A stretch of 64,000 nt of DNA from Streptomyces sp. HmicA12 (lineage in GTDB: Bacteria; Actinomycetota; Actinomycetes; Streptomycetales; Streptomycetaceae): assembly GCF_000373565.1 (NCBI RefSeq), contig NZ_KB891800.1:186001-250000 (forward strand). The letters are read 5' to 3'. Positions within the stretch are counted from its first letter, which is position 1. Each line of letters opens with the position of its first letter. Below the pieces are notes generated by a model. That model was not told the DNA's origin. It was given only the letters and a program-made list of their open reading frames with translations, and did not search any database. Of this stretch, positions 17,879-26,089 are shown piece by piece. Made by a program: the position numbers and the translations under genes.

Positions 17879-18190
17879 TCATCCACAAGAGTTATCCACA
17901 GGTACCCATCTCGACCTGGGGACAAGTCGACAGGAAGGCATGACATGGTCGACAAATCGCCCTACAGCCCCCAAGTCCGTCCACAGCCGTGTACGTCACC
18001 CCTCGTCCACTCTTTTCACTTGATCAACTCTTTGGAGTGAAGGGTTTCCACCCGAAAGTGAGCATGAAGAGGGTTTGGAACGGGAATCCTTCGCGATGCA
18101 TGCGGCTTTCGGAACGATCTCCTCCGGCATCCACAGATCTTTCTCACAGCCTGTGGATAACTCTCCGGAGTCGTGCACTCCTGTGGACAA
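17879..18190. other. Cluster of DnaA boxes (D78-like candidate)
   Basis: Three exact boxes are present: TTATCCACA at 17892-17900, TGTGGATAA at 18152-18160 and TGTGGACAA at 18182-18190. One-mismatch boxes include TCATCCACA (17879-17887) and TGGGGACAA (17917-17925); a weaker one is CCGTCCACA (17977-17985). The actinobacterial consensus is TTGTCCACA. A high-affinity DnaA-titrating cluster named D78 is known close to oriC in S. coelicolor; this region is a candidate counterpart, which I infer from location. Confidence 0.7.
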
Positions 18191-18427
18191 CGGGGCCCCA
18201 AGTCCCGCCTCCCGCAAGGGAGTCGAGTCAAGCCGCGGCGCCCAGCCTGCCCCTTTTCGGGGAAAGAGGTGCTTTTATTGACCCCGCCTCCCTGAGCACA
18301 CCGAAGGCGCGCACCGATCTTTTCCGGTCGCGTTCCGCACGTAATTCGCATTCCGGCAAATAGGGCATAAACCAACGCACCGGATATCGGGTCGTGGGCC
18401 GGAACCTCGCACCGGTAGCCTGGAGGG

Positions 18428-19711
18428 GTGATTGACCTTCGCCTGCTCCGTGAGGACCCCGACCGTGTTCGCGCCTCCCAGCGCGCCCGTGGAGAGGACG
18501 TCGCGCTCGTCGACTCCGTCCTGTCCGCCGATGAGCGGCGCAGGTCGTCCGGGCTCCGCTTCGACGAACTCCGCTCCGAGCAGAAGTCGCTCGGCAAGCT
18601 GATCCCCAAGGCCTCGCCGGAGGAGAAGCAGGAGCTGCTGAAGAAGGCGGGCGAGCTCTCCGCCGCCGTGAAGGCCGCCGAGGCCGATCAGCGCGACGCC
18701 GAGGAAGAGACGCAGCGCCTCGCGCTCCAGCTGGGCAACATCGTGCACCCCGACGTCCCGCGCGGCGGCGAGGAGGACTTCGTCGTCCTGGAGACGCACG
18801 GCACGATCCGCGACTTCGGTGCCGAGGGCTTCGAGCCCAAGGACCACCTGGAGCTCGGCGAGGCGCTCGGCGCCATCGACGTCGAGCGCGGCGCGAAGGT
18901 CTCGGGCTCGCGCTTCTACTACCTCACGGGCATCGGCGCGCTCCTGGAGCTCGCGCTCGTGAACGCGGCGATCGCGCAGGCCACCGAGGCCGGCTTCACG
19001 CCGATGCTGACCCCCGCCCTGGTGCGCCCGCGCGCCATGGAGGGCACCGGCTTCCTCGGCCAGGCGGCCGAGAACGTGTACCACCTGGAGAAGGACGACT
19101 ACTACCTGGTCGGCACCTCCGAGGTCGCACTCGCCGGCTACCACATGGACGAGATCCTCGACGCGGACCAGCTGCCGCTGCGCTACGCCGGCTTCTCGCC
19201 GTGCTTCCGCCGCGAGGCCGGCACGTACGGCAAGGACACCCGCGGCATCTTCCGCGTGCACCAGTTCGACAAGGTCGAGATGTTCTCGTACGTCGACCCG
19301 GCCGACGCGGAGAACGAGCACCAGCGCCTCCTGGACTGGGAGAAGCAGTGGCTGACGGGCCTCGAGCTGCCCTTCCAGGTGATCGACGTCGCCACCGGTG
19401 ACCTCGGCTCCTCGGCCTCGCGCAAGTTCGACTGCGAGGCGTGGATCCCGACCCAGGGCAAGTACCGCGAGCTGACCTCGGCGTCGAACTGCGACGGGTT
19501 CCAGGCGCGCCGCCTGTCCATCCGGATGCGGGACAACCGCGACGGCAAGAAGGTGCTGCAGCCGCTGGCGACGCTGAACGGCACGCTGTGCGCCGTCCCG
19601 CGCACCATCGTGGCCATCCTCGAGAATCACCAGCAGGCCGACGGCTCGGTGCGGGTTCCGGAGATGCTGCGGCCGTACCTTGGGGGACGCACCACCCTGG
19701 ACCCCAAGTAA
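18428..19711 (+). CDS. serS: Serine--tRNA ligase
   Basis: A 427-residue class II synthetase charging tRNA-Ser. The N-terminal coiled-coil tRNA-binding arm (about 30-105, rich in Glu/Lys/Arg) is followed by the catalytic core: motif 1 near [11 protein letters not shown], motif 2 [18 protein letters not shown], and motif 3 near the end, [21 protein letters not shown]. Length is standard. A tRNA-Ser-like gene with an abnormal anticodon arm lies 0.9 kb downstream on the other strand. The synthetase reads the long variable arm rather than the anticodon. Confidence 0.97.
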   Translation: MIDLRLLREDPDRVRASQRARGEDVALVDSVLSADERRRSSGLRFDELRSEQKSLGKLIPKASPEEKQELLKKAGELSAAVKAAEADQRDAEEETQRLALQLGNIVHPDVPRGGEEDFVVLETHGTIRDFGAEGFEPKDHLELGEALGAIDVERGAKVSGSRFYYLTGIGALLELALVNAAIAQATEAGFTPMLTPALVRPRAMEGTGFLGQAAENVYHLEKDDYYLVGTSEVALAGYHMDEILDADQLPLRYAGFSPCFRREAGTYGKDTRGIFRVHQFDKVEMFSYVDPADAENEHQRLLDWEKQWLTGLELPFQVIDVATGDLGSSASRKFDCEAWIPTQGKYRELTSASNCDGFQARRLSIRMRDNRDGKKVLQPLATLNGTLCAVPRTIVAILENHQQADGSVRVPEMLRPYLGGRTTLDPK

Positions 19712-19763
19712 GCGCAGCCCGAAAAGGCCTGCACAGCCAGTACAGCCTGGAGCCGAACGCCAA

Positions 19764-20591
19764 GTGAGCCACCCCGCTCCCCTCGCCCCCGCCTTTCCGT
19801 ACAAGCTCGTCGCGACCGACCTCGACGGGACGCTGCTGCGCCCCGACGACACGGTCTCGGAGCGCACGCGTGAGGCGCTCACCGCGGCCACCGCGGCGGG
19901 CGCCGCGCACATCGTCGTGACCGGCAGGGCGGTGCCCTGGACCCGCCACATCCTCGACGACCTCGGTTACGAGGGGCTCGCGGTGTGCGGCCAGGGAGCG
20001 CAGGTGTACCACGCGGGGGAGCACCGCCTCCTGACGTCCGTGACGCTCGACCGGCAGCTTGCCGGGCTCGCGCTCTCCAAGATCGAGGCGGAGCTCGGCC
20101 CGCTGGCGCTCGCCGCGAGCCGGGACGGCCTGGAGGGCGACGTCATCGTCGGTCCCGGCTACCAGGTGGGCGAGGGGCACCTGCCCGCCATCCCGTTCAC
20201 GGACGTCTCGGAGCTGTGGGCGGCGCCGCTGAACAAGGTGTACGTGCAGCACCCGGGGCTCACCGACGACCAGCTCGCGGAGGTCGCGCGCACGGTGGCC
20301 GGTGATCTGGTGGGCGTCACGATGGCGGGCGAGGGCATCGTCGAACTGCTCCCGCTGGGCCTCTCCAAGGCCACGGGTCTTTCGCTCGCGGCCCGGCGCC
20401 TGGGCGCGAAGGCCGTGGACACGATCGCGTTCGGCGACATGCCCAACGACATCCCGATGTTCGGCTGGGCGGCCCACGGCGTGGCGATGTCCAACGCCCA
20501 CGAGCAGCTCAAGGCCGTGGCCGACGAGGTGACGACGTCGAACGCGGACGACGGCATCGCGGTCGTCCTGGAGCGTCTGCTGCAGGTCTGA
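19764..20591 (+). CDS. HAD superfamily phosphatase, Cof-type
   Basis: A 275-residue HAD hydrolase with motif [11 protein letters not shown] (nucleophile D19, acid D21), motif II VVTGRA and motif [16 protein letters not shown]2 cap lies between motifs II and III. Cof-type enzymes dephosphorylate sugar phosphates or cofactors; the substrate here is unknown. GTG 19764 is chosen because earlier residues in frame are serS-tail read-through. It shares about 275-300 aa length and motifs with the HAD at 32171. Confidence 0.88.
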   Translation: MSHPAPLAPAFPYKLVATDLDGTLLRPDDTVSERTREALTAATAAGAAHIVVTGRAVPWTRHILDDLGYEGLAVCGQGAQVYHAGEHRLLTSVTLDRQLAGLALSKIEAELGPLALAASRDGLEGDVIVGPGYQVGEGHLPAIPFTDVSELWAAPLNKVYVQHPGLTDDQLAEVARTVAGDLVGVTMAGEGIVELLPLGLSKATGLSLAARRLGAKAVDTIAFGDMPNDIPMFGWAAHGVAMSNAHEQLKAVADEVTTSNADDGIAVVLERLLQV

Positions 20592-20630
20592 GCCCATTGC
20601 CGGGCTTCTGGGCCTTCTCGGGGCTTCTTG

Positions 20631-20737
<107 letters not shown>

Positions 20738-20781
20738 GGGTGGGCGGCCCACGTACCGCTGAGGGCACGTGCTCGAAGCGG

Positions 20782-20808
20782 CCGCCCCGGGCAACACCCC
20801 TGGGGCGG
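20782..20808. repeat. 10-bp hairpin upstream of tRNA-like gene
   Basis: CCGCCCCGGG (20782-20791) and CCTGGGGCGG (20799-20808) pair with one G-T and a 7-nt loop. It lies about 45 bp upstream of the tRNA-like 5' end. Role unknown; the rest of 20738-21013 has no supported gene. Confidence 0.4.
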
Positions 20809-21013
20809 GGCTCGACGGAGTGCAATGACTACTCCGGAGCCTGCCTCGGGCTGCCCTGTCGGGAGCTCGACGGACCACTGATCCACATCGTCGCGCTCCT
20901 CTCCCCGTGGATGGGCACCGGTGGCGAACGGACCGCACCGGCGCGGTGACACAACTACTGTGCGCCTGCGCCGAGTTCACCGCCACCGAATTAATCGCCG
21001 GTGATCATCGGTG

Positions 21014-21223
21014 TCAGCGGCGACGCCACTTCCTGCGCCGTATCTTGCTGAAGAACCATCCGGCGGGCGGCTCGTCGGAGCGCCAGGGCTGCGGCTCGGG
21101 AGCCTTCTTGCGCCACCGGGCGCTGAGCATGCGGGCCCGCGCGGACGGCTCGGTCGTCTCCGCGTCGCGTATGAAGTCGGCATCCAGGACCACGTCGTCC
21201 CAGGCGTCGCGTTCGGCAGCCAT
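21014..21223 (-). CDS. Small conserved hypothetical protein
   Basis: A 69-residue hydrophilic protein: an acidic/aromatic N-terminus (ERDAWDDVVLDADFI), a middle with many Arg/Ala, the motif PWRSDEPPAGWFFSK and a basic tail RRRKWRRR. It resembles a conserved short Streptomyces protein of unknown function. ATG 21223 has GGAGGAG eight bases upstream; an open frame to 21277 has no ribosome site. It follows the ABC operon on the same strand, about 120 bp away beyond a hairpin. Confidence 0.75.
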   Translation of the reverse strand: MAAERDAWDDVVLDADFIRDAETTEPSARARMLSARWRKKAPEPQPWRSDEPPAGWFFSKIRRRKWRRR

Positions 21224-21279
21224 GGTGGCCCTCCTCCGACGGCTCGGGTGACTCGACTCGGGTGACATGTCGGACAACG

Positions 21280-21311
21280 CACCCTCCCACCAGTGTGCGG
21301 GCGGGAGGGTG
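21280..21311 (-). terminator. Hairpin after the ABC operon
   Basis: CACCCTCCC (21280-21288) pairs with GGGAGGGTG (21303-21311), 32 bp after the permease stop on the minus strand. There is no clear U-run. Confidence 0.5.
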
Positions 21312-21343
21312 AAAGCGGCATCAAGTTCGTGCGGCGCCCGGGC

Positions 21344-22063
21344 CTACTCCTCCCCCGCCAGCGTCAGCGACCGCAGCTTCTGGCCCGCGTACCAGGTCGC
21401 CAGGACGGTCACGGCCACCAGGAGCACCGTGGCGAGCGGCAGCCCGACGTCGGAGGTGACGAGGTCGCCTCCGGCCACCTTGTGGGCGACCGCGAGGGAC
21501 CACTGCTGGACGCTGAGGGTGCGCGCGCCGGCCACCAGGGAGCCGAAGAGCGCCTCCCACACGAGGGCGTAGACGAGGCCGAGGACGACCGCGTGCCGGG
21601 TGACCGTGCCGAGCAGCAGGAAGATCGCGGCGTACGCGATGGAGGCCACCAGGGCGGCGATCGTGTAGGCCACGGCGATCTGCTGCCCGTTCCCGTTCAG
21701 GATCAGGCCCGCGATGAGCGTCGGGACGGCCGAGAACACCATGGTCACGCCGATGGCCACGATGAGCTTGGTGAAGATGATCGTGGGCCGCTTGACCGGC
21801 TTCGACAGCAGGTACACCACGGACCCGTCGTCGATCTCGGGGCCGATCGCGCCGGTGCCCGCGATGACACCGATCAGCGGCACCATCGTGGCGAGCGCGA
21901 ACCCGCCGAGGACGTCGGCGGCGGTCTGGTCGTCCGCTCCGGTGAGCGCCCGCACGAGTGCGGAGATCACGATGAGCAGCAGCGGCAGCGCGAAGAGGAT
22001 GAGGGCCCGGCGGCGGCCGAGCAGGGCCCGGTAGGTGAGCCGGGCGACAGTGGGGTCGTACAT
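21344..22063 (-). CDS. ABC transporter permease (second exporter)
   Basis: A 239-residue ABC-2 type membrane subunit with six hydrophobic segments and the conserved early loop EIDDGSVVYLLSKPVKRPTI. This loop is typical of the NatB/YhaP-like exporter permeases of actinobacteria. ATG 22063 follows AGGAGG. It is the last of four ABC genes on the minus strand and pairs with the ATPase at 22084. Substrate unknown. Confidence 0.87.
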   Translation of the reverse strand: MYDPTVARLTYRALLGRRRALILFALPLLLIVISALVRALTGADDQTAADVLGGFALATMVPLIGVIAGTGAIGPEIDDGSVVYLLSKPVKRPTIIFTKLIVAIGVTMVFSAVPTLIAGLILNGNGQQIAVAYTIAALVASIAYAAIFLLLGTVTRHAVVLGLVYALVWEALFGSLVAGARTLSVQQWSLAVAHKVAGGDLVTSDVGLPLATVLLVAVTVLATWYAGQKLRSLTLAGEE

Positions 22064-22083
22064 CAGTGCCTCCTGTGCCGTGA

Positions 22084-22995
22084 CTAGGCCGCGACCAGAT
22101 AAGAGAAGACGGACTCGAGGGACTCGTCGGACGGCGAGACCGTGAGCAGGCGGATACCGTGTGCCTGCGCGACCTTCGGCAGCAGCGTCGTGAACCGGCC
22201 GAAGTCGACGGCCTGGATGCGCAACGCGCCTTCCTTCAGGTCGACTTCGATGCCCGCGGTCGACGGGTCCGCGATCAGCGCGGCGGCGAGCGCGCGGTCG
22301 TCGCTGGAGCGGATCAGGTAGCGGTGCGGGCGGTCGGTCATCAGGCGGCGGATCTTGCGGAAGTCTCCGCTGGCCGCGTGCCGTCCGGCGACGATCACCT
22401 CGATGTGGGAGGCGAGTTGCTCGACCTCTTCGAGGATGTGCGAGGAGAAGAGGACGGTGCGCCCCTCGTCCCCCATGCGCCGCAGCAGCTCCATGAGCTG
22501 CATGCGCTGGCGCGGGTCCATGCCGTTGAACGGCTCGTCCAGGAGGAACACCGACGGGTCGTGGACGAGCGCGGACGCCATCTTGACGCGCTGCCGCATG
22601 CCCTTGGAGTACGTCGAGATCTTGCGGTCCTGCGCGTCCTCCATCTCGACCGTGGCGAGCGCCCGCTGGGCCTCCTTCGTGCCGAGGCCGTGCAACTCGG
22701 CGTTGGCGACGACGAATTCGCGTCCGGTGAGGAAGTCGTACATCGCCTCGCGCTCGGGGACGATCCCGATGTGGCGGTAGATCTTCTCGTTGCGCCAGAT
22801 CGGCTGTCCGTCGAGGGTCACCGTGCCGTTCGAGGGGGCGAGGAAGCCGCCCATCATGTTGATGAGGGTGGACTTGCCCGCGCCGTTGGGCCCGAGGAGG
22901 CCGGTGACGCCGGGGCCGATGGTCATCGTCACGTCGTTGACGGCGACGACATTGCCGAACCACCGGGAGACGTGGTCGATGGAAAGAGTGCTCAT
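22084..22995 (-). CDS. ABC transporter ATP-binding protein (second exporter)
   Basis: A 303-residue ATPase: Walker A GPNGAGKST near residue 38-46, a signature-like YSKGMRQRVKMA, Walker B SVFLLDEPFNGMDP, and switch His in FSSHILEEV. The C-terminal 85 residues are the extension usual in CcmA/NatA-like exporters. It lies 20 bp upstream of its permease partner and downstream of a paralogous pair, which suggests a duplication. Confidence 0.92.
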   Translation of the reverse strand: MSTLSIDHVSRWFGNVVAVNDVTMTIGPGVTGLLGPNGAGKSTLINMMGGFLAPSNGTVTLDGQPIWRNEKIYRHIGIVPEREAMYDFLTGREFVVANAELHGLGTKEAQRALATVEMEDAQDRKISTYSKGMRQRVKMASALVHDPSVFLLDEPFNGMDPRQRMQLMELLRRMGDEGRTVLFSSHILEEVEQLASHIEVIVAGRHAASGDFRKIRRLMTDRPHRYLIRSSDDRALAAALIADPSTAGIEVDLKEGALRIQAVDFGRFTTLLPKVAQAHGIRLLTVSPSDESLESVFSYLVAA

Positions 22996-23044
22996 GGGCG
23001 CAGCCCATTCTTTGGAAGGGTGGTGGTGGGCGACGGGTGGGCGG

Positions 23045-23947
23045 TCACAGTCCGACCTTCCGGTAGCGGCGCATCAGCAGACCGTAGGAGCCGGCGATGA
23101 GTCCGAGGACGACGAGCAGATAGATCACGCCCTGGCCGGTGGAGGGGCCGTGCGTGCCGGGGAAGGCGGATGCGGCGCCCAGGAAGGCGGTCTGTACGCC
23201 GTCGATGAGCGTGATCGGCGAGAAGAGGCCGAGCCAGGACACCGCGCCGCCGTTGTCCTGCGCGTCCGCGATCGCCTGGACCGTGGAGACCGCTCCGTAG
23301 GAGATGGTCAGGACGGCGATGACGGCGGCGATGCCGAAGCCGCGGCGCGGCGTGATCGCGGAGACGACGAGGCCGATCCCGGCGAAGAGCAGCGACAGCA
23401 GCGCCACGGACACCAACCCCTGGGCGAATCCCTTGGTCTGCTCGGTGAAGTCGAGCTTGGCGAGCAGTGAGCCCACGTAGAGGACGAGCAGCGGCGCCGC
23501 CGTGAGGATGAACAGGGCCGACGCCATGGCGGCGTACTTCGCGACCACGTAGTCGGCGCGCTCGATGGGGCGCGAGAAGTACAGCGGCACCGACTTGAAG
23601 CGCAGGTCGCGGGAGACGGCCTGCGGGGCCTGGGAGGCGACGTACAGGCCGATCACGGCCTGGAGGTAGATCGCGTATCCCGTGTACTCGACCGGGAGGT
23701 CCTTCGCCTTGGTGACGACGGCGACCGCGACCATGATCAGCGCGGGGACGCACATCACGACGAAGAGCAGCATCGGCAGCACCTTCGACTTGGCCGAGCG
23801 GCCCAGGCCGTACGCGCCGCGCAGGCTCTGCGAGAAGAGCGAGCGGCGGGCGTACGCGCGGCCCAGGCGCGGACCGTCGTAGTGGCGGTAGCCGATGTTG
23901 TGGATCTGGGTGGACGCACGGTCCGTGGGCATGGGCTCAGCGCTCAT
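23045..23947 (-). CDS. ABC transporter permease (first exporter)
   Basis: A 300-residue ABC-2 type permease. An N-terminal cytoplasmic segment HNIGYRHYDGPRLGRAYARR is typical of this actinobacterial group; about six helices follow between residues 58 and 290. Its start overlaps the end of the ATPase at 23937 by 11 bp, so the pair is translationally coupled. Substrate unknown. Confidence 0.88.
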   Translation of the reverse strand: MSAEPMPTDRASTQIHNIGYRHYDGPRLGRAYARRSLFSQSLRGAYGLGRSAKSKVLPMLLFVVMCVPALIMVAVAVVTKAKDLPVEYTGYAIYLQAVIGLYVASQAPQAVSRDLRFKSVPLYFSRPIERADYVVAKYAAMASALFILTAAPLLVLYVGSLLAKLDFTEQTKGFAQGLVSVALLSLLFAGIGLVVSAITPRRGFGIAAVIAVLTISYGAVSTVQAIADAQDNGGAVSWLGLFSPITLIDGVQTAFLGAASAFPGTHGPSTGQGVIYLLVVLGLIAGSYGLLMRRYRKVGL

Positions 23948-24953
23948 CGCTCGGGCCTCCCGTCTGCTGTGCGGCGGCGGTGGCGGCCCAGGCGGCGGCC
24001 CGCTCGGTGGCCCGCGGCTGCTCCGCGGGCCTGAAGACCTCCGCGATGTGGTGCCTGCGCTGTTCCATCCGGACGAGTCCGAGGCCGAGGTCGGCGACGA
24101 CGTCGCGCACGATGTCGTACGTCTCCTCGCCCTGCGCGGTGATGAGGACGGTGTGGCCGGCGCCGGGCAGCTCGCCGCCGGTGGCGGTCTCGATGCCGCG
24201 CTCGGCGAAGGCCTCGCGCAACGCCTTGGTCCCGTCCGGGTGTTCGTCGCTGTCGGTGACCTCGATCGCGAGGGTCGCCGTGTTCTGGGTGAAGTCCGTC
24301 GTGGAGCTGGAGCGAAGGAGCTTGCCGCCGTCGATGACGACGACGTGGTCGCAGGTGCGCTCCAGCTCGCCGAGCAGGTGCGAGGTGACGAGGACCGAGA
24401 TGCCGAAGTCGGAGTGGACGCGGCGGATCAGGTCCAGCATGTCGTCGCGGCCCACCGGGTCCAGGCCGTTCGTCGGCTCGTCCAGGAACACCAACTGCGG
24501 GTCGTGGACGAGCGCTTGGGCCAGCTTCACGCGCTGCTTCATGCCCGTCGAGTAGCCGCCGATGGGGCGGTAGCGCTCCTCGTACAGGCCGACGTGGCGC
24601 AGCGTGTCCGCCGTGCGCTCGCGCGCCGCGGTGGGCGGCAGGCCCGACATGCGCGCCATGTGGACGACGAACTCGGTGGCCGAGACGTCGGGCGGCAGGC
24701 AGTCGTGCTCCGGCATGTACCCGACGCGCTCACGGATCTCGGCGCCCTTGGTGGCGACGTCGAGTCCGAGCACTTCGGCACGGCCCTCCGTGGCGGGGGA
24801 CAGACCAAGCAGGATCTTGATCATGGTGGACTTGCCGGCTCCATTGGCCCCGACGAGTCCGGTCACCCCGGGCCCGATGTCCATGGTCAGCCGGTCAAGC
24901 GCGGTCACCCGGGGGAACCGCTTGCTCAGGCTTTCGGTCGCGATCACAGTCAC
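23937..24953 (-). CDS. ABC transporter ATP-binding protein (first exporter)
   Basis: A 338-residue ATPase with Walker A GANGAGKSTM, signature YSTGMKQRVKLAQ, Walker B LVFLDEPTNGLDPVGRDDML and switch His TSHLLGELE. The C-terminal tail is Ala-rich. GTG 24953 begins the four-gene operon ATPase-permease-ATPase-permease. The two ATPases are similar throughout, so the operon probably encodes two related exporters or one heteromeric complex. Confidence 0.92.
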   Translation of the reverse strand: MTVIATESLSKRFPRVTALDRLTMDIGPGVTGLVGANGAGKSTMIKILLGLSPATEGRAEVLGLDVATKGAEIRERVGYMPEHDCLPPDVSATEFVVHMARMSGLPPTAARERTADTLRHVGLYEERYRPIGGYSTGMKQRVKLAQALVHDPQLVFLDEPTNGLDPVGRDDMLDLIRRVHSDFGISVLVTSHLLGELERTCDHVVVIDGGKLLRSSSTTDFTQNTATLAIEVTDSDEHPDGTKALREAFAERGIETATGGELPGAGHTVLITAQGEETYDIVRDVVADLGLGLVRMEQRRHHIAEVFRPAEQPRATERAAAWAATAAAQQTGGPSDER

Positions 24954-25246
24954 AGTTCGAAGTTAGTGGCGCAGGCCACACGAGGCGTCAGACCACGGGG
25001 TCGACCTCGTATGAGACCTGAGTATTACGGGCCCGTAGGGGTCATCCCCGAGTAGCCCCTCGCGCCCCTGACGCTCACCCGGCGTGGGGACGGCACTGTG
25101 CACAACCGGGAGGTTCTCCACAGTCTTGCGCAGGCCTCTTGACGTCGCCGTCAGCCATTGTCACATTCATCAGTGTCAAGTTACGAGCGCGTACGGCGAC
25201 GGCCCGGTCTCGGGACCCGGCAGCCGTGACACGGACGGACGGTGGC
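24954..25246. other. Divergent intergenic region with weak DnaA boxes
   Basis: About 290 bp separating the ABC operon from the M24 operon. It holds TGTGCACAA (25097-25105) and TTCTCCACA (25114-25122), each one base from the DnaA consensus, and presumably both promoters. Nothing else was recognised. Confidence 0.4.
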
Positions 25247-26089
25247 ATGACCTCAGCAGTGGTACGTGAACTCTCCGCGGAGCTGCGGGGGTTCAGGGAA
25301 GTGCAGGCACTCGCGTACGAGTGCGCGGAAGCGGTCGCGGCGCAGCTGAAGCCCGGGGTGACCGAGCGCGAGGCGGCGCGGATGCAGCGGGAGTGGCTGC
25401 GCGAGCGCGGGGTGCGGGACTGGTTCCATCTGCCCTTCGCCTGGTTCGGGGACCGCACGGCGTTCGCGAACTTCCGCATACCGCTGCAGTTCTTCCCCAC
25501 GAACCGGAAGCTGGAGGCGGGGATGCCCTTCATCCTCGACATGGCTCCCGTCCACAAGGGGTTCACCGCGGACATCGGATACTCGGGCTGCCTCGGCCTC
25601 AACCCCGTGCACGACAAGCTGCTTTCGGATCTCGAGGCGCACCGGGAGCTGCTCCTGCGTGAAGTGCGCGAGCGGCGCTCGCTGCGCGAGATCTACGAGA
25701 GCGTCGACCGGTTGATGGTCCGCCAGGGCTATGCGAACCGGCACCGGGCGTATCCGTTCGGCGTCATCGCGCACAAGATCGACCGGGTCAAGGAGCGCCG
25801 GATCAACCCCACGCTCTTCGGCTTCGGCACGCAGTCGCTCAAGGGGCTCGCGAGCGACGCGCTGCACGGACACCGGGACGGCTGGTCGCCGCTGTGGTCC
25901 CCGTACCGCTTCTCCGACCATCCGCCGCAGCCGGGGCTGTGGGCGGTGGAGCCGCACCTCGGCTTCCGGGGCACGGGCGCCAAGTTCGAGGAGATCCTCG
26001 TGGTCACCGACTCCAAGGACCCGGTGGAGAGCGCCTTTTGGCTGGACGACGATCTGCCGCACGTGCGGCGCTGGGCGGAGGGCATCTGA
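25247..26089 (+). CDS. M24 family metallopeptidase-like protein
   Basis: A 280-residue single-domain pita-bread protein related to methionine aminopeptidase and creatinase. Candidate metal ligands are Asp in FILDMAP and TADIGYS, His in GVIAHKID, and Glu in WAVEPHLG and KFEEILVV. Because ligands are retained it may be active, as a dipeptidase or C-N hydrolase. ATG 25247 has a poor ribosome site. Its stop overlaps the next start (TGATG), and it begins a four-gene enzyme-plus-regulator run ending with a MerR gene. Confidence 0.82.
   Translation: MTSAVVRELSAELRGFREVQALAYECAEAVAAQLKPGVTEREAARMQREWLRERGVRDWFHLPFAWFGDRTAFANFRIPLQFFPTNRKLEAGMPFILDMAPVHKGFTADIGYSGCLGLNPVHDKLLSDLEAHRELLLREVRERRSLREIYESVDRLMVRQGYANRHRAYPFGVIAHKIDRVKERRINPTLFGFGTQSLKGLASDALHGHRDGWSPLWSPYRFSDHPPQPGLWAVEPHLGFRGTGAKFEEILVVTDSKDPVESAFWLDDDLPHVRRWAEGI

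Larger units (their letters stand above)
17786..18427. other. Long intergenic region upstream of serS
   Basis: About 640 bp with lower GC than its neighbours and no supported gene; a 124-codon ORF at 17989-18363 has no start signal or family features. It carries the pheA terminator, a cluster of DnaA boxes (17879-18190) and presumably the serS promoter. The serS GTG is preceded directly by GGAGGG, very close to the start. No T-box structure was recognised. Confidence 0.6.

Noticed and set aside
17989..18363. 124-codon ORF in the serS upstream region
   Set aside because: No ribosome site, no recognisable domain, base composition unlike coding DNA here, and it runs through the DnaA-box cluster.
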